Shown in pieces: positions 56,589 through 64,000 of a stretch of DNA of 64,000 nucleotides. This DNA comes from Hymenobacter setariae. Lineage in GTDB: Bacteria; Bacteroidota; Bacteroidia; Cytophagales; Hymenobacteraceae. The notes under the pieces are model-generated. The model ran no database searches. It was not told the DNA's origin and saw nothing but the letters and a program-made list of their open reading frames with translations. Each line of letters starts with the position of its first letter. The first letter of the stretch is position 1. The translations under genes and the position numbers were made by a program. The DNA lies in NCBI RefSeq assembly GCF_007713685.1, contig NZ_VMRJ01000002.1, positions 1-64,000 on the forward strand, read 5' to 3'.

Positions 56589-59500
56589 ATGCGTCTTAAC
56601 CCTTTACTGAAGCCCGTCCTAGCCCTACCACTACTGGCAGCCCTGCCAGTGGTGGCCGCGCCGCCCGTAGCTACGCCCTACTTTTCGGAGCCCGCCGTGT
56701 CGCCCGACCGCCAGGAAATCGCCTTCGTATCGGGCGGCGATGTGTGGACGGTGCCGGTGGCGGGCGGCGAGGCCCGGCTGCTGGTGGCCCACCCCGCCAC
56801 TGAGAGCCGCCCACTGTACTCGCCCGATGGCAAAACGCTGGCTTTCACCTCCACGCGCAGCGGCAACGGCGATATTTATCTCCTGAATTTTGAGAGCGGT
56901 GAGTTGAAGCGCCTGACTTTCGACGACGGGCTCGACCAGCTCGACGCGTGGTCGGCCGATGGCAAGTACCTCTACTTTTCCTCGACCAGCCGCGACATCG
57001 CGGGCATGAACGACATCTACCGCGTGCCGGTGGGTGGCGGCACGCCCACCGCCGTATCGGCCGACCGCTACGCCAACGAGTTTTTCGCCGCGCCCAGCCC
57101 CGATGGCAAAACGCTAGCCCTGGTCGCCCGCGGCATCGCCTCCAACCAGTGGTGGCGCCACGGCCACAGCCACTTAGACGAATCTGAAATCTTGCTGCGG
57201 CAGGACGACAAAAGCGGCCCTAGGTATACCAGCCTCACCAGCGGCGGGGCCAAGGCCCTGTGGCCCATGTGGGGGCCGGGCGGCCAAAAGCTGTTTTACA
57301 CCAGCGACCAGGGCGGCCCCGAAAACATCTGGACCACCGGCCTCACCAAGGGCACGCCCCAGCAAGTCACCAACTTCAAGGATGGCCGGGTACTGTGGCC
57401 CAGCGCCTCCTACGATGGCAAGCTCATTGTATTTGAGCGCGACTTCAGCATCTGGACCTTGGACACCCAGAACGGCCAAGCCAAGCAGATAGCCATTCGG
57501 CGGCGCGGGGCGCCGGCCAGCCCCACCGTGGAGCGCCAGCGCTTCACCGACCGCTTGCAGGAAATGGCGCTCTCGCCCGATGGCAAGAAGGTGGCCTTCA
57601 TCGTGCACGGCGAGGTGTTTGCTGCCTCGGCTGCCGATGGCGGCGACGCTACCCGCCTCTCGGTGACCACCGCCGCCGAAAGCGACCTAGCCTGGGCGCC
57701 CGACAGCCGCCGGCTGGTATACGTGTCGGCCCGCGACGGCGCCAAGCACCTCTACAGCTACACCTTCGCCACCGGCAAGGAGACGCGCCTGACCAACGCG
57801 GCCACCAACGACGCTGCCCCGCGCTTCTCGCCCGATGGAAAGCTGCTGGCGTTTCAGCGCGATGCTAAAGAGCTGCGTGTGCTCGACCTAGGCAGCAACC
57901 AAGAGCGCATAGTGGGCACCGGCCGCCTCGACCGGCCGCCGCTGGCTGCCGAGCGCTCGGCCGTGTGGAGCCCCGATGGCAAGTGGCTGGCCTTTGCCCC
58001 GGCCGGCGCCCGCGGCTTTACCAACGTGCAGGTGGTGCCCGCCGCGGGTGGCGCGGCCCGGCCAGTGAGCTTCCTGGCCAACTCCAACAGCAACACCCTG
58101 TCGTGGAGCCCCGATGGCAAATACCTGCTCTTCGACACCGGCCAACGCACCGAAGACGCCGAAGTAGCCCGCGTCGATTTGCAGCTGCGCACGCCGCGCT
58201 TCCGCGAGGACCAGTTCCGCGACTTGTTTAAGGAAACGACACCCGGCCCGGTGTCGCCCGACAAAAACCAGAACCCGCCACAAAAGCCCGCCTCCCCGGC
58301 CACGCCAGCACCACTGCCCGTAGCCGCCGCCGACTCGGTCCGCACTAAAACGCGCACGACGGCCAAAACCAAGAAGTCGGGCAAAGGCAAAAAGGGGACT
58401 GACACTGCTGCCACCGCTACAGCGGCCAAGCCGCCGGTCAACATCAACTTCGAGGATATTCGGCGGCGCCTGAGCTTGGTGCCGGTGGGCATCGACGTGC
58501 GCGCCCAAACCATCAGCCCCGATGGCAAGTGGCTGCTGCTCACTGGCAGCGTCTTGAATCAGACTAACTTGTACATCTACCCGCTCGATGAGCTGAGCAA
58601 GGACCCCGCTACCGCCCGGCAGATTACCTCCACGTCGGGTGCCAAGCGCGAAGCCCAGTTTTCGCCCGATAGCAAGGAAGTGTATTTCCTCGACCAAGGC
58701 CGCATTCAGGTGATGCCGGTAGAGGCGGGCAAGGGTGCCTCGCGTAGCGTACCCGTGGCCGCCGAGCTCGACGTAGACTTCGAGCAGGAGAAGATGGTAG
58801 TCTTCGACGAAGCCTGGGCCTACCTGCGCGACTTCTTCAACGACCCTACCTTCAATGGTGCCGACTGGCCGGCCCAGCACGACAAATTTGCGCCCTACAT
58901 CGCCGGCGCCCGCACCCCCGACGAAGCCCGCCGCCTCACTAACCTCATGATTGGCGAGCTCAACGCCTCGCACTCGGGCATGGGCCCGGCGCCCACCACC
59001 AATGGCACGGTGGCACCCTCCACGGGCCGCCTAGGTGTGCGCTTCGACCCCATCGAATACGAGCAAAAGGGCCGCCTGCGCGTGACCTCGGTGCTGCCCC
59101 TAGGCGCCGGCGCGCTGGCCGGCCTCAAGCCCGGCGATGTGCTGCTGGCCGTAGATGGCCGCCCCATCAACGGCAGCACCAACCTCGACGAGGTGCTGCA
59201 ATACAAGGTGGGCCGCCGCACCACGCTCCGCGTTTCTTCTGATACCAGGGAGCGCGAGGTAGTGGTGCGTCCCCTCAGCCGCGACACCGAAAAGGCCCTC
59301 GACTACCGCCAGTGGGTAGAGGAGCGCCGTGCCTACGTGGCCAAGGCCAGCGGTGGCAAGCTCGGCTACGTGCATATGTTCGACATGTCGGCCGCCTCGC
59401 TCTCACAGCTTTACCTCGACCTTGACGCCGAAAACATGAGCCGCGACGGCGTGGTAGTAGACGTGCGCAACAACAACGGCGGCTTCGTAAACGTGTACGC

Positions 59501-59927
59501 CATCGACGTGCTGGCCCGCCGCAGCTACCTCACTATGGCCGACCGCGGCACGCCCACTCCGGTACCCGCCCGCAGCGCCCTAGGTCAGCGCAGCCTCGAA
59601 ATCCCGACGGTGCTCGTCACCAACCAGCATTCGCTCTCCGATGCCGAAGACTTTAGCGAAGGCTATCGCGCCTCCAAGCTCGGCAAAATAGTGGGTGAGC
59701 CCACCGGCGGCTGGATTATCTTCACCTCAGGCACCACCCTGCTCGACGGCTCCAGCCTGCGCCTGCCCACCAGCACCATCCGCTCGACCCGCGACGGCAA
59801 GGTGATGGAGATGAACCCCCGCCCCGTGGACGTACCCGTGACGCGCCCCATCGGCGAGAGCTACACCGACCGCGACATCCAGCTCGACACCGCCGTGAAG
59901 GAGCTACTGGGGCAGCTAGGCAAGTAG
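56589..59927 (+). CDS. Tricorn-like S41 family protease with PD40 propellers and PDZ domain
   Basis: A 1112-residue exported protease. Signal peptide ends near PVVAAP. A PD40 beta-propeller (25-560) holds repeats such as SPDRQEIAFVSGGDVW, YSPDGKTLAFTSTRSG, APDSRRLVYVSARDG and SPDGKWLAFAPAG. A linker rich in Pro, Thr and Lys follows (about 555-620, TKKSGKGKKGTD). Next come a short second propeller segment, the core domain (DEAWAYLRDFFNDPTFNGADW) and a PDZ domain (near 815-900, LAGLKPGDVLLAVDGRPI). The S41 catalytic region has LVTNQHSLSDAEDFSEG with the Ser near 1015. It degrades peptides after larger proteases. The ATG at 56589 is used. Confidence 0.93.
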   Translation: MRLNPLLKPVLALPLLAALPVVAAPPVATPYFSEPAVSPDRQEIAFVSGGDVWTVPVAGGEARLLVAHPATESRPLYSPDGKTLAFTSTRSGNGDIYLLNFESGELKRLTFDDGLDQLDAWSADGKYLYFSSTSRDIAGMNDIYRVPVGGGTPTAVSADRYANEFFAAPSPDGKTLALVARGIASNQWWRHGHSHLDESEILLRQDDKSGPRYTSLTSGGAKALWPMWGPGGQKLFYTSDQGGPENIWTTGLTKGTPQQVTNFKDGRVLWPSASYDGKLIVFERDFSIWTLDTQNGQAKQIAIRRRGAPASPTVERQRFTDRLQEMALSPDGKKVAFIVHGEVFAASAADGGDATRLSVTTAAESDLAWAPDSRRLVYVSARDGAKHLYSYTFATGKETRLTNAATNDAAPRFSPDGKLLAFQRDAKELRVLDLGSNQERIVGTGRLDRPPLAAERSAVWSPDGKWLAFAPAGARGFTNVQVVPAAGGAARPVSFLANSNSNTLSWSPDGKYLLFDTGQRTEDAEVARVDLQLRTPRFREDQFRDLFKETTPGPVSPDKNQNPPQKPASPATPAPLPVAAADSVRTKTRTTAKTKKSGKGKKGTDTAATATAAKPPVNINFEDIRRRLSLVPVGIDVRAQTISPDGKWLLLTGSVLNQTNLYIYPLDELSKDPATARQITSTSGAKREAQFSPDSKEVYFLDQGRIQVMPVEAGKGASRSVPVAAELDVDFEQEKMVVFDEAWAYLRDFFNDPTFNGADWPAQHDKFAPYIAGARTPDEARRLTNLMIGELNASHSGMGPAPTTNGTVAPSTGRLGVRFDPIEYEQKGRLRVTSVLPLGAGALAGLKPGDVLLAVDGRPINGSTNLDEVLQYKVGRRTTLRVSSDTREREVVVRPLSRDTEKALDYRQWVEERRAYVAKASGGKLGYVHMFDMSAASLSQLYLDLDAENMSRDGVVVDVRNNNGGFVNVYAIDVLARRSYLTMADRGTPTPVPARSALGQRSLEIPTVLVTNQHSLSDAEDFSEGYRASKLGKIVGEPTGGWIIFTSGTTLLDGSSLRLPTSTIRSTRDGKVMEMNPRPVDVPVTRPIGESYTDRDIQLDTAVKELLGQLGK

Positions 59928-59968
59928 CCTGTAGTACCGTTATAAAACGGTTATAAAAAGGCCCATCT

Positions 59969-60058
59969 AAACCGGCTGTCATGCTGACGAAGGAAGCATC
60001 TTATCCGGTCAGAACAACCTTGATAAGATGCTTCCTCCGTCAGCATGACAGCCGGTTT
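59969..60058. repeat. Hairpin repeat family A, copy 5 (probable bidirectional terminator)
   Basis: Arms start AAACCGGCTGTCATGCTGACG and include GGAAGCATCTTATC; the right arm mirrors them and ends in GCCGGTTTTTTT on the plus strand. It lies between convergent genes (tricorn-like protease and DUF5694), so it can serve as a terminator. It is outside the accessory block, showing that the family is genomic rather than tied to that block. Confidence 0.87.
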
Positions 60059-60071
60059 TTTTATATGTTCT

Positions 60072-60974
60072 TTATTTAGACTCTAGCAGCGGCAGCACCT
60101 CGGCTACTTCAAACAATGAGTTGTAGCGCAGGATAGATTTTAGCAAGGATAAGTGCCCTTGCCCGATGATGAGCACGATGGATTTGTCATGCTGCACATC
60201 CACGGCACGCAGCAAGTTGGTGTAGATGCGCACGTTGCGTTTGAAATAATCGCCACCTAGGTCAGCGCCGGCGTAGTCGGTGCCACTACCTACGCGGTTC
60301 AGGTAGAGCAGGTAAGAGTCCATGTTGCCACGGTCGGAGGCTTCGGTATTCATTCGCTTAAAATGAGTTAATAAGCTCTCGCCGCTATACTTGGGTGCTG
60401 GGGCTTGGCGGGCGCTGATGGCTTTGGTGCGCGCCTTGATGAGCAGGCCCATGCTGTCGCTAACCGGCGCTTCGAAGCCGCCCTTCAGAATGGCTTCCTG
60501 GCCGTGCTGCTTGGCCGAGGCCTGCGCGGCCTCGTAGTCGAATACGCCGTCGGCATCGGCGCAGTACACTTTGGGGCGGTTCAGCTTTTTGGACAAGCGG
60601 TAGCCTACTTGCACTACCTCGTTGTTGTTGTCGCGCTGGTTGCCCACCTCGCGCTGCCCCTTGCGGTAGAGCGCATACGTGCTATCCACGAAGCGCTGGC
60701 GGTACTCCTGCTTCCACTCCACAAATACCTTGTCGGCCTGGGTTTTCTGGAGCTTGCTCACCAGCTCGTCGAGCTCGCGCTGTTTGTCGGGCGTGCTCAT
60801 GTCCACCTTAGTACCTTTTATAACGTCGCTGTCCGAGGCATTGAAGTGGAACGTGCCCACCAGATACACCTTGATTTTAGTGTTGAGCGGAGCAGCCGTT
60901 TGGGCCACGGCGGGGCGGGCGGCGGCAAGGAGCCCTAGGGCGAGCAGGGAGCGGAAGTAGGTGGCGAGCGACAT
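60072..60974 (-). CDS. DUF5694 domain-containing exported protein
   Basis: A 300-residue protein with a signal peptide (about residues 1-25, ends AVAQ). Motifs are YLVGTFHFNASDSD near 38, the KVFVEWKQEYRQRFVDSTY segment with a conserved Glu, and IIGQGHLSLLKSILRYN near the C-terminus. This layout is like that of the TraB/PrgY-type GTFHF...GxGH families, suggesting a metal-dependent fold. The reaction is unknown. It is divergent from the LytS-like kinase gene; the shared 211-base intergenic region carries repeated TTATCCCAACCC sites. Confidence 0.86.
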   Translation of the reverse strand: MSLATYFRSLLALGLLAAARPAVAQTAAPLNTKIKVYLVGTFHFNASDSDVIKGTKVDMSTPDKQRELDELVSKLQKTQADKVFVEWKQEYRQRFVDSTYALYRKGQREVGNQRDNNNEVVQVGYRLSKKLNRPKVYCADADGVFDYEAAQASAKQHGQEAILKGGFEAPVSDSMGLLIKARTKAISARQAPAPKYSGESLLTHFKRMNTEASDRGNMDSYLLYLNRVGSGTDYAGADLGGDYFKRNVRIYTNLLRAVDVQHDKSIVLIIGQGHLSLLKSILRYNSLFEVAEVLPLLESK

Positions 60975-61039
60975 GGCGGTGCGGTGGTTGAGAAGTGATG
61001 TTGCAAAGGTGCCCGACCCACTTAGGGCCCGAAATTTTA

Positions 61040-61144
61040 TTATCCCAACCCTTCAGGCTTTTATCCCAACCCGCGGACTGCGCCACCGGCCGGGTCGTCC
61101 GGGCCTGGGCGGCGTTGGCCCCGCCTAGGTGGGGGTTGGGATAA
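61040..61144. promoter_or_regulatory. Candidate LytTR-type operator (repeated TTATCCCAACCC)
   Basis: TTATCCCAACCC occurs at 61040-61051 and again at 61061-61072. The starts are 21 bases apart, two turns of the helix. Its inverted copy GGGTTGGGATAA is at 61133-61144. Direct repeats with about 21-base periodicity are the usual target form of LytTR regulators, and this spot lies just before the LytS-like kinase gene. The link to the LytT-like regulator at 63011 is inference. Confidence 0.5.
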
Positions 61145-61185
61145 TAGGTTAGCACTGGCGCAGACCCCGCGCCTACTTTTAGCGC

Positions 61186-62244
61186 ATGAACCGCAACCGC
61201 ATTCACTTGTACCAGGGCTTGGCCTGGGGACTGATTATTGGCTACCAGCTGCTTTTTATCAGCCTCAACTACAGCCCTTCCGACAAGGTCAGCCTCGACA
61301 AGCAGCTCTTATTACAGCTTACGTTTATGCTGGCCAATATGAGCCTGTTTTACTACTGCTTCCTAGGGGTGTTTCCGCTGAGCCTACGGCGCAAAAGCTG
61401 GCCGCTGCTCGTGCTGGGGCTGCTGGGCACGCCACTGGTATTTGCGGGCAGCCGCTATGTGCTGCAAGAAATGCTGCTGCCGCTACTGTTCGGGTTTCGC
61501 AATTATTATCCCGGCACCACGCTGCTCTATTATTTACAGGACAACGCCTACTTTCTGCCGCCCACTATTGTGCTGGCGGGCGCGGCTGTGCTAGTGCGCG
61601 ACGCCTTTGTGCGCGAAAAGGAGCGCGAAAACCAATTGCTCGTGCAGGTGCTAGAACAGCAAAAAACCCAGGCCGAGCTGGCCTTTCTGCGCACCCAGAT
61701 AAACCCGCACTTTCTTTATAACACCCTCAACTACCTCTACGCCCAGGCCTACCCCGTGTCGGAGCCGCTGGCCGAGGCCGTGCTGCGCCTCTCCGACCTC
61801 ATGCGCTACCTGCTGCACGACAGCCACGATGGCCAGATAGACCTAGGCCGCGAGGCGGAGTACGTGGAGAACTACCTTGCCATTCACCGGCTGCGCTTCG
61901 AAGAGAATTTCTGCGTCGAATTTGCCCAGACCGGCCAGCCGGTGGGCGGGCAGCGCGTGGCCACGCTGCTACTCATCCCGTTTGTGGAGAATGCGCTGAA
62001 GCACGGCGTCGTGAACCAAGCCGCGCACCCCGTGCGTATTCGACTGCACCTGCCGGCACCTAATCAACTAGAGTTCAGCGTCGAAAACCGCATCAGCCAG
62101 CATCACAAGGATGCTACTACCGGCGTGGGCCTACCCAATATCAGGCGGCGGCTGGCGCTGCTCTACCCCGACCGCCACACCCTGCACGTGCACGACGATG
62201 GACACACCTATCGCACCCAGCTTACGCTATTGCTCGGTGCTTAG
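61186..62244 (+). CDS. LytS/YehU-type sensor histidine kinase
   Basis: A 352-residue membrane kinase. Four hydrophobic helices occupy about residues 10-145. A short coiled coil (REKERENQLLVQVLEQQKTQAEL) leads to the His_kinase domain with INPHFLYNTLNYLY (phospho-acceptor His175). The ATP-binding part has PFVENALKHG and GVGLPNIRRRLALLYP. This is the class paired with LytTR regulators; the likely partner is encoded at 63011, about 770 bases downstream. Its last 18 bases overlap the end of the opposite-strand lipoprotein gene. The sensed signal is unknown. Repeated TTATCCCAACCC sites precede the gene. Confidence 0.93.
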   Translation: MNRNRIHLYQGLAWGLIIGYQLLFISLNYSPSDKVSLDKQLLLQLTFMLANMSLFYYCFLGVFPLSLRRKSWPLLVLGLLGTPLVFAGSRYVLQEMLLPLLFGFRNYYPGTTLLYYLQDNAYFLPPTIVLAGAAVLVRDAFVREKERENQLLVQVLEQQKTQAELAFLRTQINPHFLYNTLNYLYAQAYPVSEPLAEAVLRLSDLMRYLLHDSHDGQIDLGREAEYVENYLAIHRLRFEENFCVEFAQTGQPVGGQRVATLLLIPFVENALKHGVVNQAAHPVRIRLHLPAPNQLEFSVENRISQHHKDATTGVGLPNIRRRLALLYPDRHTLHVHDDGHTYRTQLTLLLGA

Positions 62245-62724
62245 GCTGAGCGCTTTGCTATCGAGGGCCGGCAGCTGCACCTCAAAATCGACCTTGGCTG
62301 TGGGCAAGATTTTGGGCACCACCACGTAGTACACCACACTGGCGGCTTTGTGGCCGCTGGCTGCCTCCAGCTTCACAGTGTAGGTATAGCCAGTGCAGGT
62401 TTGCAATACCTCCTGGGCTAGCACGCGGGTAGCGGTAGCAGTTTTAGTTTTGCCAGCCAGCAGCGTGTGGGTCATGAAGTTAACCATGGTTGGCGGCGCA
62501 CAGTCAAACAGCTCGCGGTACTCGCTGATGGAGTTGACGATATAGTGGTTGGACTGCCCCACGTTGGGGATGGGCTCGGTGATGTGCGCTTGCAAGCCGG
62601 GTACTTGGGCCGTTTCTACCGGACTAGGGCCTGGGCAGGGCACCGTATCATCCTCTTTTTTGCAGCTATTGTTCATCGCCAGCAAGCCGCCGGCCACGAT
62701 AGTGAGTAAACGAGTAAAACGCAT
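62227..62724 (-). CDS. Hypothetical lipoprotein between kinase and regulator genes
   Basis: A 165-residue exported protein with lipobox-like NNSC (Cys21) after a hydrophobic leader (LLTIVAGGLLAM). The mature part begins KKEDDTVPCPGPSP and contains two more cysteines (FDCAPP and LQTCTG) that may form a disulfide. A beta-rich protease-complex-inhibitor-like layout is possible, but I recognise no family. It is transcribed against the kinase gene, overlapping its 3' end by 18 bases. It splits a two-component pair that is usually adjacent. It may be part of the signal pathway or a later insertion. Confidence 0.7.
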   Translation of the reverse strand: MRFTRLLTIVAGGLLAMNNSCKKEDDTVPCPGPSPVETAQVPGLQAHITEPIPNVGQSNHYIVNSISEYRELFDCAPPTMVNFMTHTLLAGKTKTATATRVLAQEVLQTCTGYTYTVKLEAASGHKAASVVYYVVVPKILPTAKVDFEVQLPALDSKALSLSTEQ

Positions 62725-63010
62725 TCAGAGAGCAGGTTGGGTGGGAAAGGAGGAGTGGCCGAACAGACTGGCAAAGAGTTGCTCAGCCAGCACCGACCTA
62801 GGGTAAGTAGCGCAGCGCAGCCCGAAAACCGCTGCTTCATTGAGCGCCCGCATTAGGTCGTGGCAACGACCTAGGAGCGCCCTTAGCAAACTTAGCTGTA
62901 ATTCTTTGAAAATCATAGGGCCGCGCCTCGCTTTTGAGCGCCCGCCGGCCGTTTCGCCTAGTAGCCCGCGCTTTTGAGGCTACATTTCCACTTTCTCTAC
63001 TTCCTTTTCT

Positions 63011-63754
63011 ATGCTCCGCTGCATTGCCGTTGATGACGAGGCGTTTGCTACTCGGCTGCTTGCCAGCTACATCCAGAAGATTCCGACCCTAGAGCTAGTT
63101 GGCACCACTACCAACCCGCTCGAAGCCTTACAATGGGTGCAGGAGGGCCGCGCCGACCTAGTATTTCTTGACATCCAGATGCCCGAGCTCACGGGCCTAC
63201 AGTTCCTCAAGATTTGTGGTACCCGCTGCAAGGTGGTGCTCACCACCGCCTACCCCGAGTACGCCCTCGACGGCTACGAGCACGACGTGGTAGACTACCT
63301 GCTCAAGCCCATTGCGTTCGACCGGTTTTTGCGCGCCGTGCAGAAAGCGCAGGCGCTTTTTCCAAGTCCCGCGCCCGCGGCGCTGTCCCCGCCGCCTGCC
63401 CCAGTAGCAAGTGCGCCGCTGGTCGCGGCCAGCGCGGACTACCTCTTTGTAAAGGGTGAGAGCAAGAATAAGTATCTCAAGCTCAACTACGCTGATATTC
63501 TGTACATTCAGGGTCTCAAGAACTACGTTTCTATCTACGTACCTGGCCAGCGCGTGGTCACGTACCAGACCCTACGCGACCTAGAAGCGCAGCTGCCACA
63601 GCCGCCCTTCGTGCGGGTGCACAAGTCGTTTATTATCTCGCTCGACCACCTGCGCATGGTGGAGGGCAATACGCTGCTCGTGGGCACTGAAAGCATCACG
63701 GTAGGCGAAACGTACCGCGAGGACTTCTTCAAGCTAATTCGGGAGAAAGGATAG
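63011..63754 (+). CDS. LytTR family response regulator
   Basis: A 247-residue regulator. Receiver: acidic residues in CIAVDDEAF, phospho-acceptor Asp54 in FLDIQMPEL, and Lys99 in LLKPIAFDRF. A Pro/Ala-rich linker (about 117-140) leads to a LytTR DNA-binding domain (DYLFVKGESKNKYLKLNYADILYIQ, FVRVHKSFIISLDH, ITVGETYREDFF). It is likely the partner of the kinase at 61186. The 286 bases before it hold no gene that I can support; a short minus-strand ORF at 62725-62916 looks incidental. Targets may include its own kinase promoter (see repeats at 61040). Confidence 0.94.
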   Translation: MLRCIAVDDEAFATRLLASYIQKIPTLELVGTTTNPLEALQWVQEGRADLVFLDIQMPELTGLQFLKICGTRCKVVLTTAYPEYALDGYEHDVVDYLLKPIAFDRFLRAVQKAQALFPSPAPAALSPPPAPVASAPLVAASADYLFVKGESKNKYLKLNYADILYIQGLKNYVSIYVPGQRVVTYQTLRDLEAQLPQPPFVRVHKSFIISLDHLRMVEGNTLLVGTESITVGETYREDFFKLIREKG

Positions 63755-63820
63755 GCGTGCTGCAACGCTGGCGCTGTTATTGCCACCTTCTTGCACCATC
63801 CTTCATTCTTGTTGCTTTTG

Positions 63821-64000
63821 ATGAAACTGACTACCTCCCCTCTTCCTTACCTGGGCCTGGCCCTAGGTCTATTAACCGGCTGCGGCCGCGATGAAACGCC
63901 GGCCCCTGCTGCCGAAGCCACCTATAGCCGCACCGTCACTTATTCAGATACGGCCAGCCCAAGCCGGCTCGATTCTACTTTTAAGTCGCCTGTTATCAAG
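63821..64000 (+). CDS. Lipoprotein, truncated by the window edge
   Basis: The first 60 codons of a lipoprotein gene: MKLTTSPLPYLGLALGLLTG followed by Cys21 (LTGC lipobox), then a charged and Ala/Pro-rich spacer and Ser/Thr-rich sequence. The frame is open at the window edge, so length and function are unknown. It begins 66 bases after the LytTR regulator on the same strand and may be in its operon or under its control. Confidence 0.78.
   Translation, partial: MKLTTSPLPYLGLALGLLTGCGRDETPAPAAEATYSRTVTYSDTASPSRLDSTFKSPVIK

Noticed and set aside
62725-62916. 63-codon minus-strand open frame before the LytTR gene
   Set aside because: Starts close behind the kinase/lipoprotein region with no family features; composition is not gene-like and it ends at the lipoprotein start.

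Overview
The window looks like a chromosomal stretch of a high-G+C member of the Bacteroidota, most likely a Hymenobacter-like bacterium (Cytophagales). The support is: Bacteroidota-type promoters (TTG, 19 bp, TAnnTTTG) in front of the rRNA operon; type IX secretion (T9SS) sorting domains on several secreted proteins; GldJ and PorP/SprF; two SusC/SusD pairs; a lycopene cyclase of carotenoid synthesis; and DUF349/DUF2795 housekeeping proteins typical of the phylum. Genus is inference.

Layout. 1-740: the 5' end of a 16S rRNA gene on the minus strand, preceded by a leader and three tandem promoters. 741-5600: ettA, DUF349, DUF2795 and lycopene cyclase. 5747-10500: an OmpA/PD40 protein, a PorP/SprF protein and GldJ, parts of the gliding/T9SS machinery. 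10590-13026: ComF, an AhpD-like protein, a small conserved protein and exonuclease III. 13088-17718: two T9SS cargo proteins and a sigma54 activator with a degenerate receiver. 17868-20283: an FAD oxidoreductase and a type III polyketide synthase. 20342-37340: a 17 kb accessory block with two SusC/SusD pairs, a glycerophosphodiesterase, a Ca-dependent phosphoinositide phospholipase C, a GH92 alpha-mannosidase, a beta-propeller-like protein and a YdcF protein. 37969-38679: the methyltransferase that normally accompanies the type III PKS. 38813-43623: an NHL-repeat protein, a saccharopine-dehydrogenase-like enzyme, DUF1345, a methyltransferase and metF. 43710-47650: metH under a SAM-I riboswitch. 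47785-55541: a GDSL lipoprotein, a FadL channel and a very large T9SS-exported nuclease-like protein. 55726-64000: DUF434, a tricorn-like protease, DUF5694, and a LytS/LytT-type two-component pair with a candidate operator, ending in a truncated lipoprotein gene.

Main points of interest. (1) The accessory block combines enzymes for mannose trimming, phosphoinositol cleavage and glycerophosphodiester cleavage with two SusCD importers. I infer a utilization locus for mannosylated phosphoinositides such as GPI anchors or PI-mannosides. (2) This block separates a type III PKS and its oxidoreductase from the partner methyltransferase. (3) A family of TGTCATGCTGAGC-type hairpin repeats marks several gene boundaries of the block and recurs at 59969. 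(4) The metH leader is a SAM-I aptamer whose P1 strand has a perfect 13-base alternative partner downstream. (5) The palindrome CCTAGG is strikingly common throughout the window.
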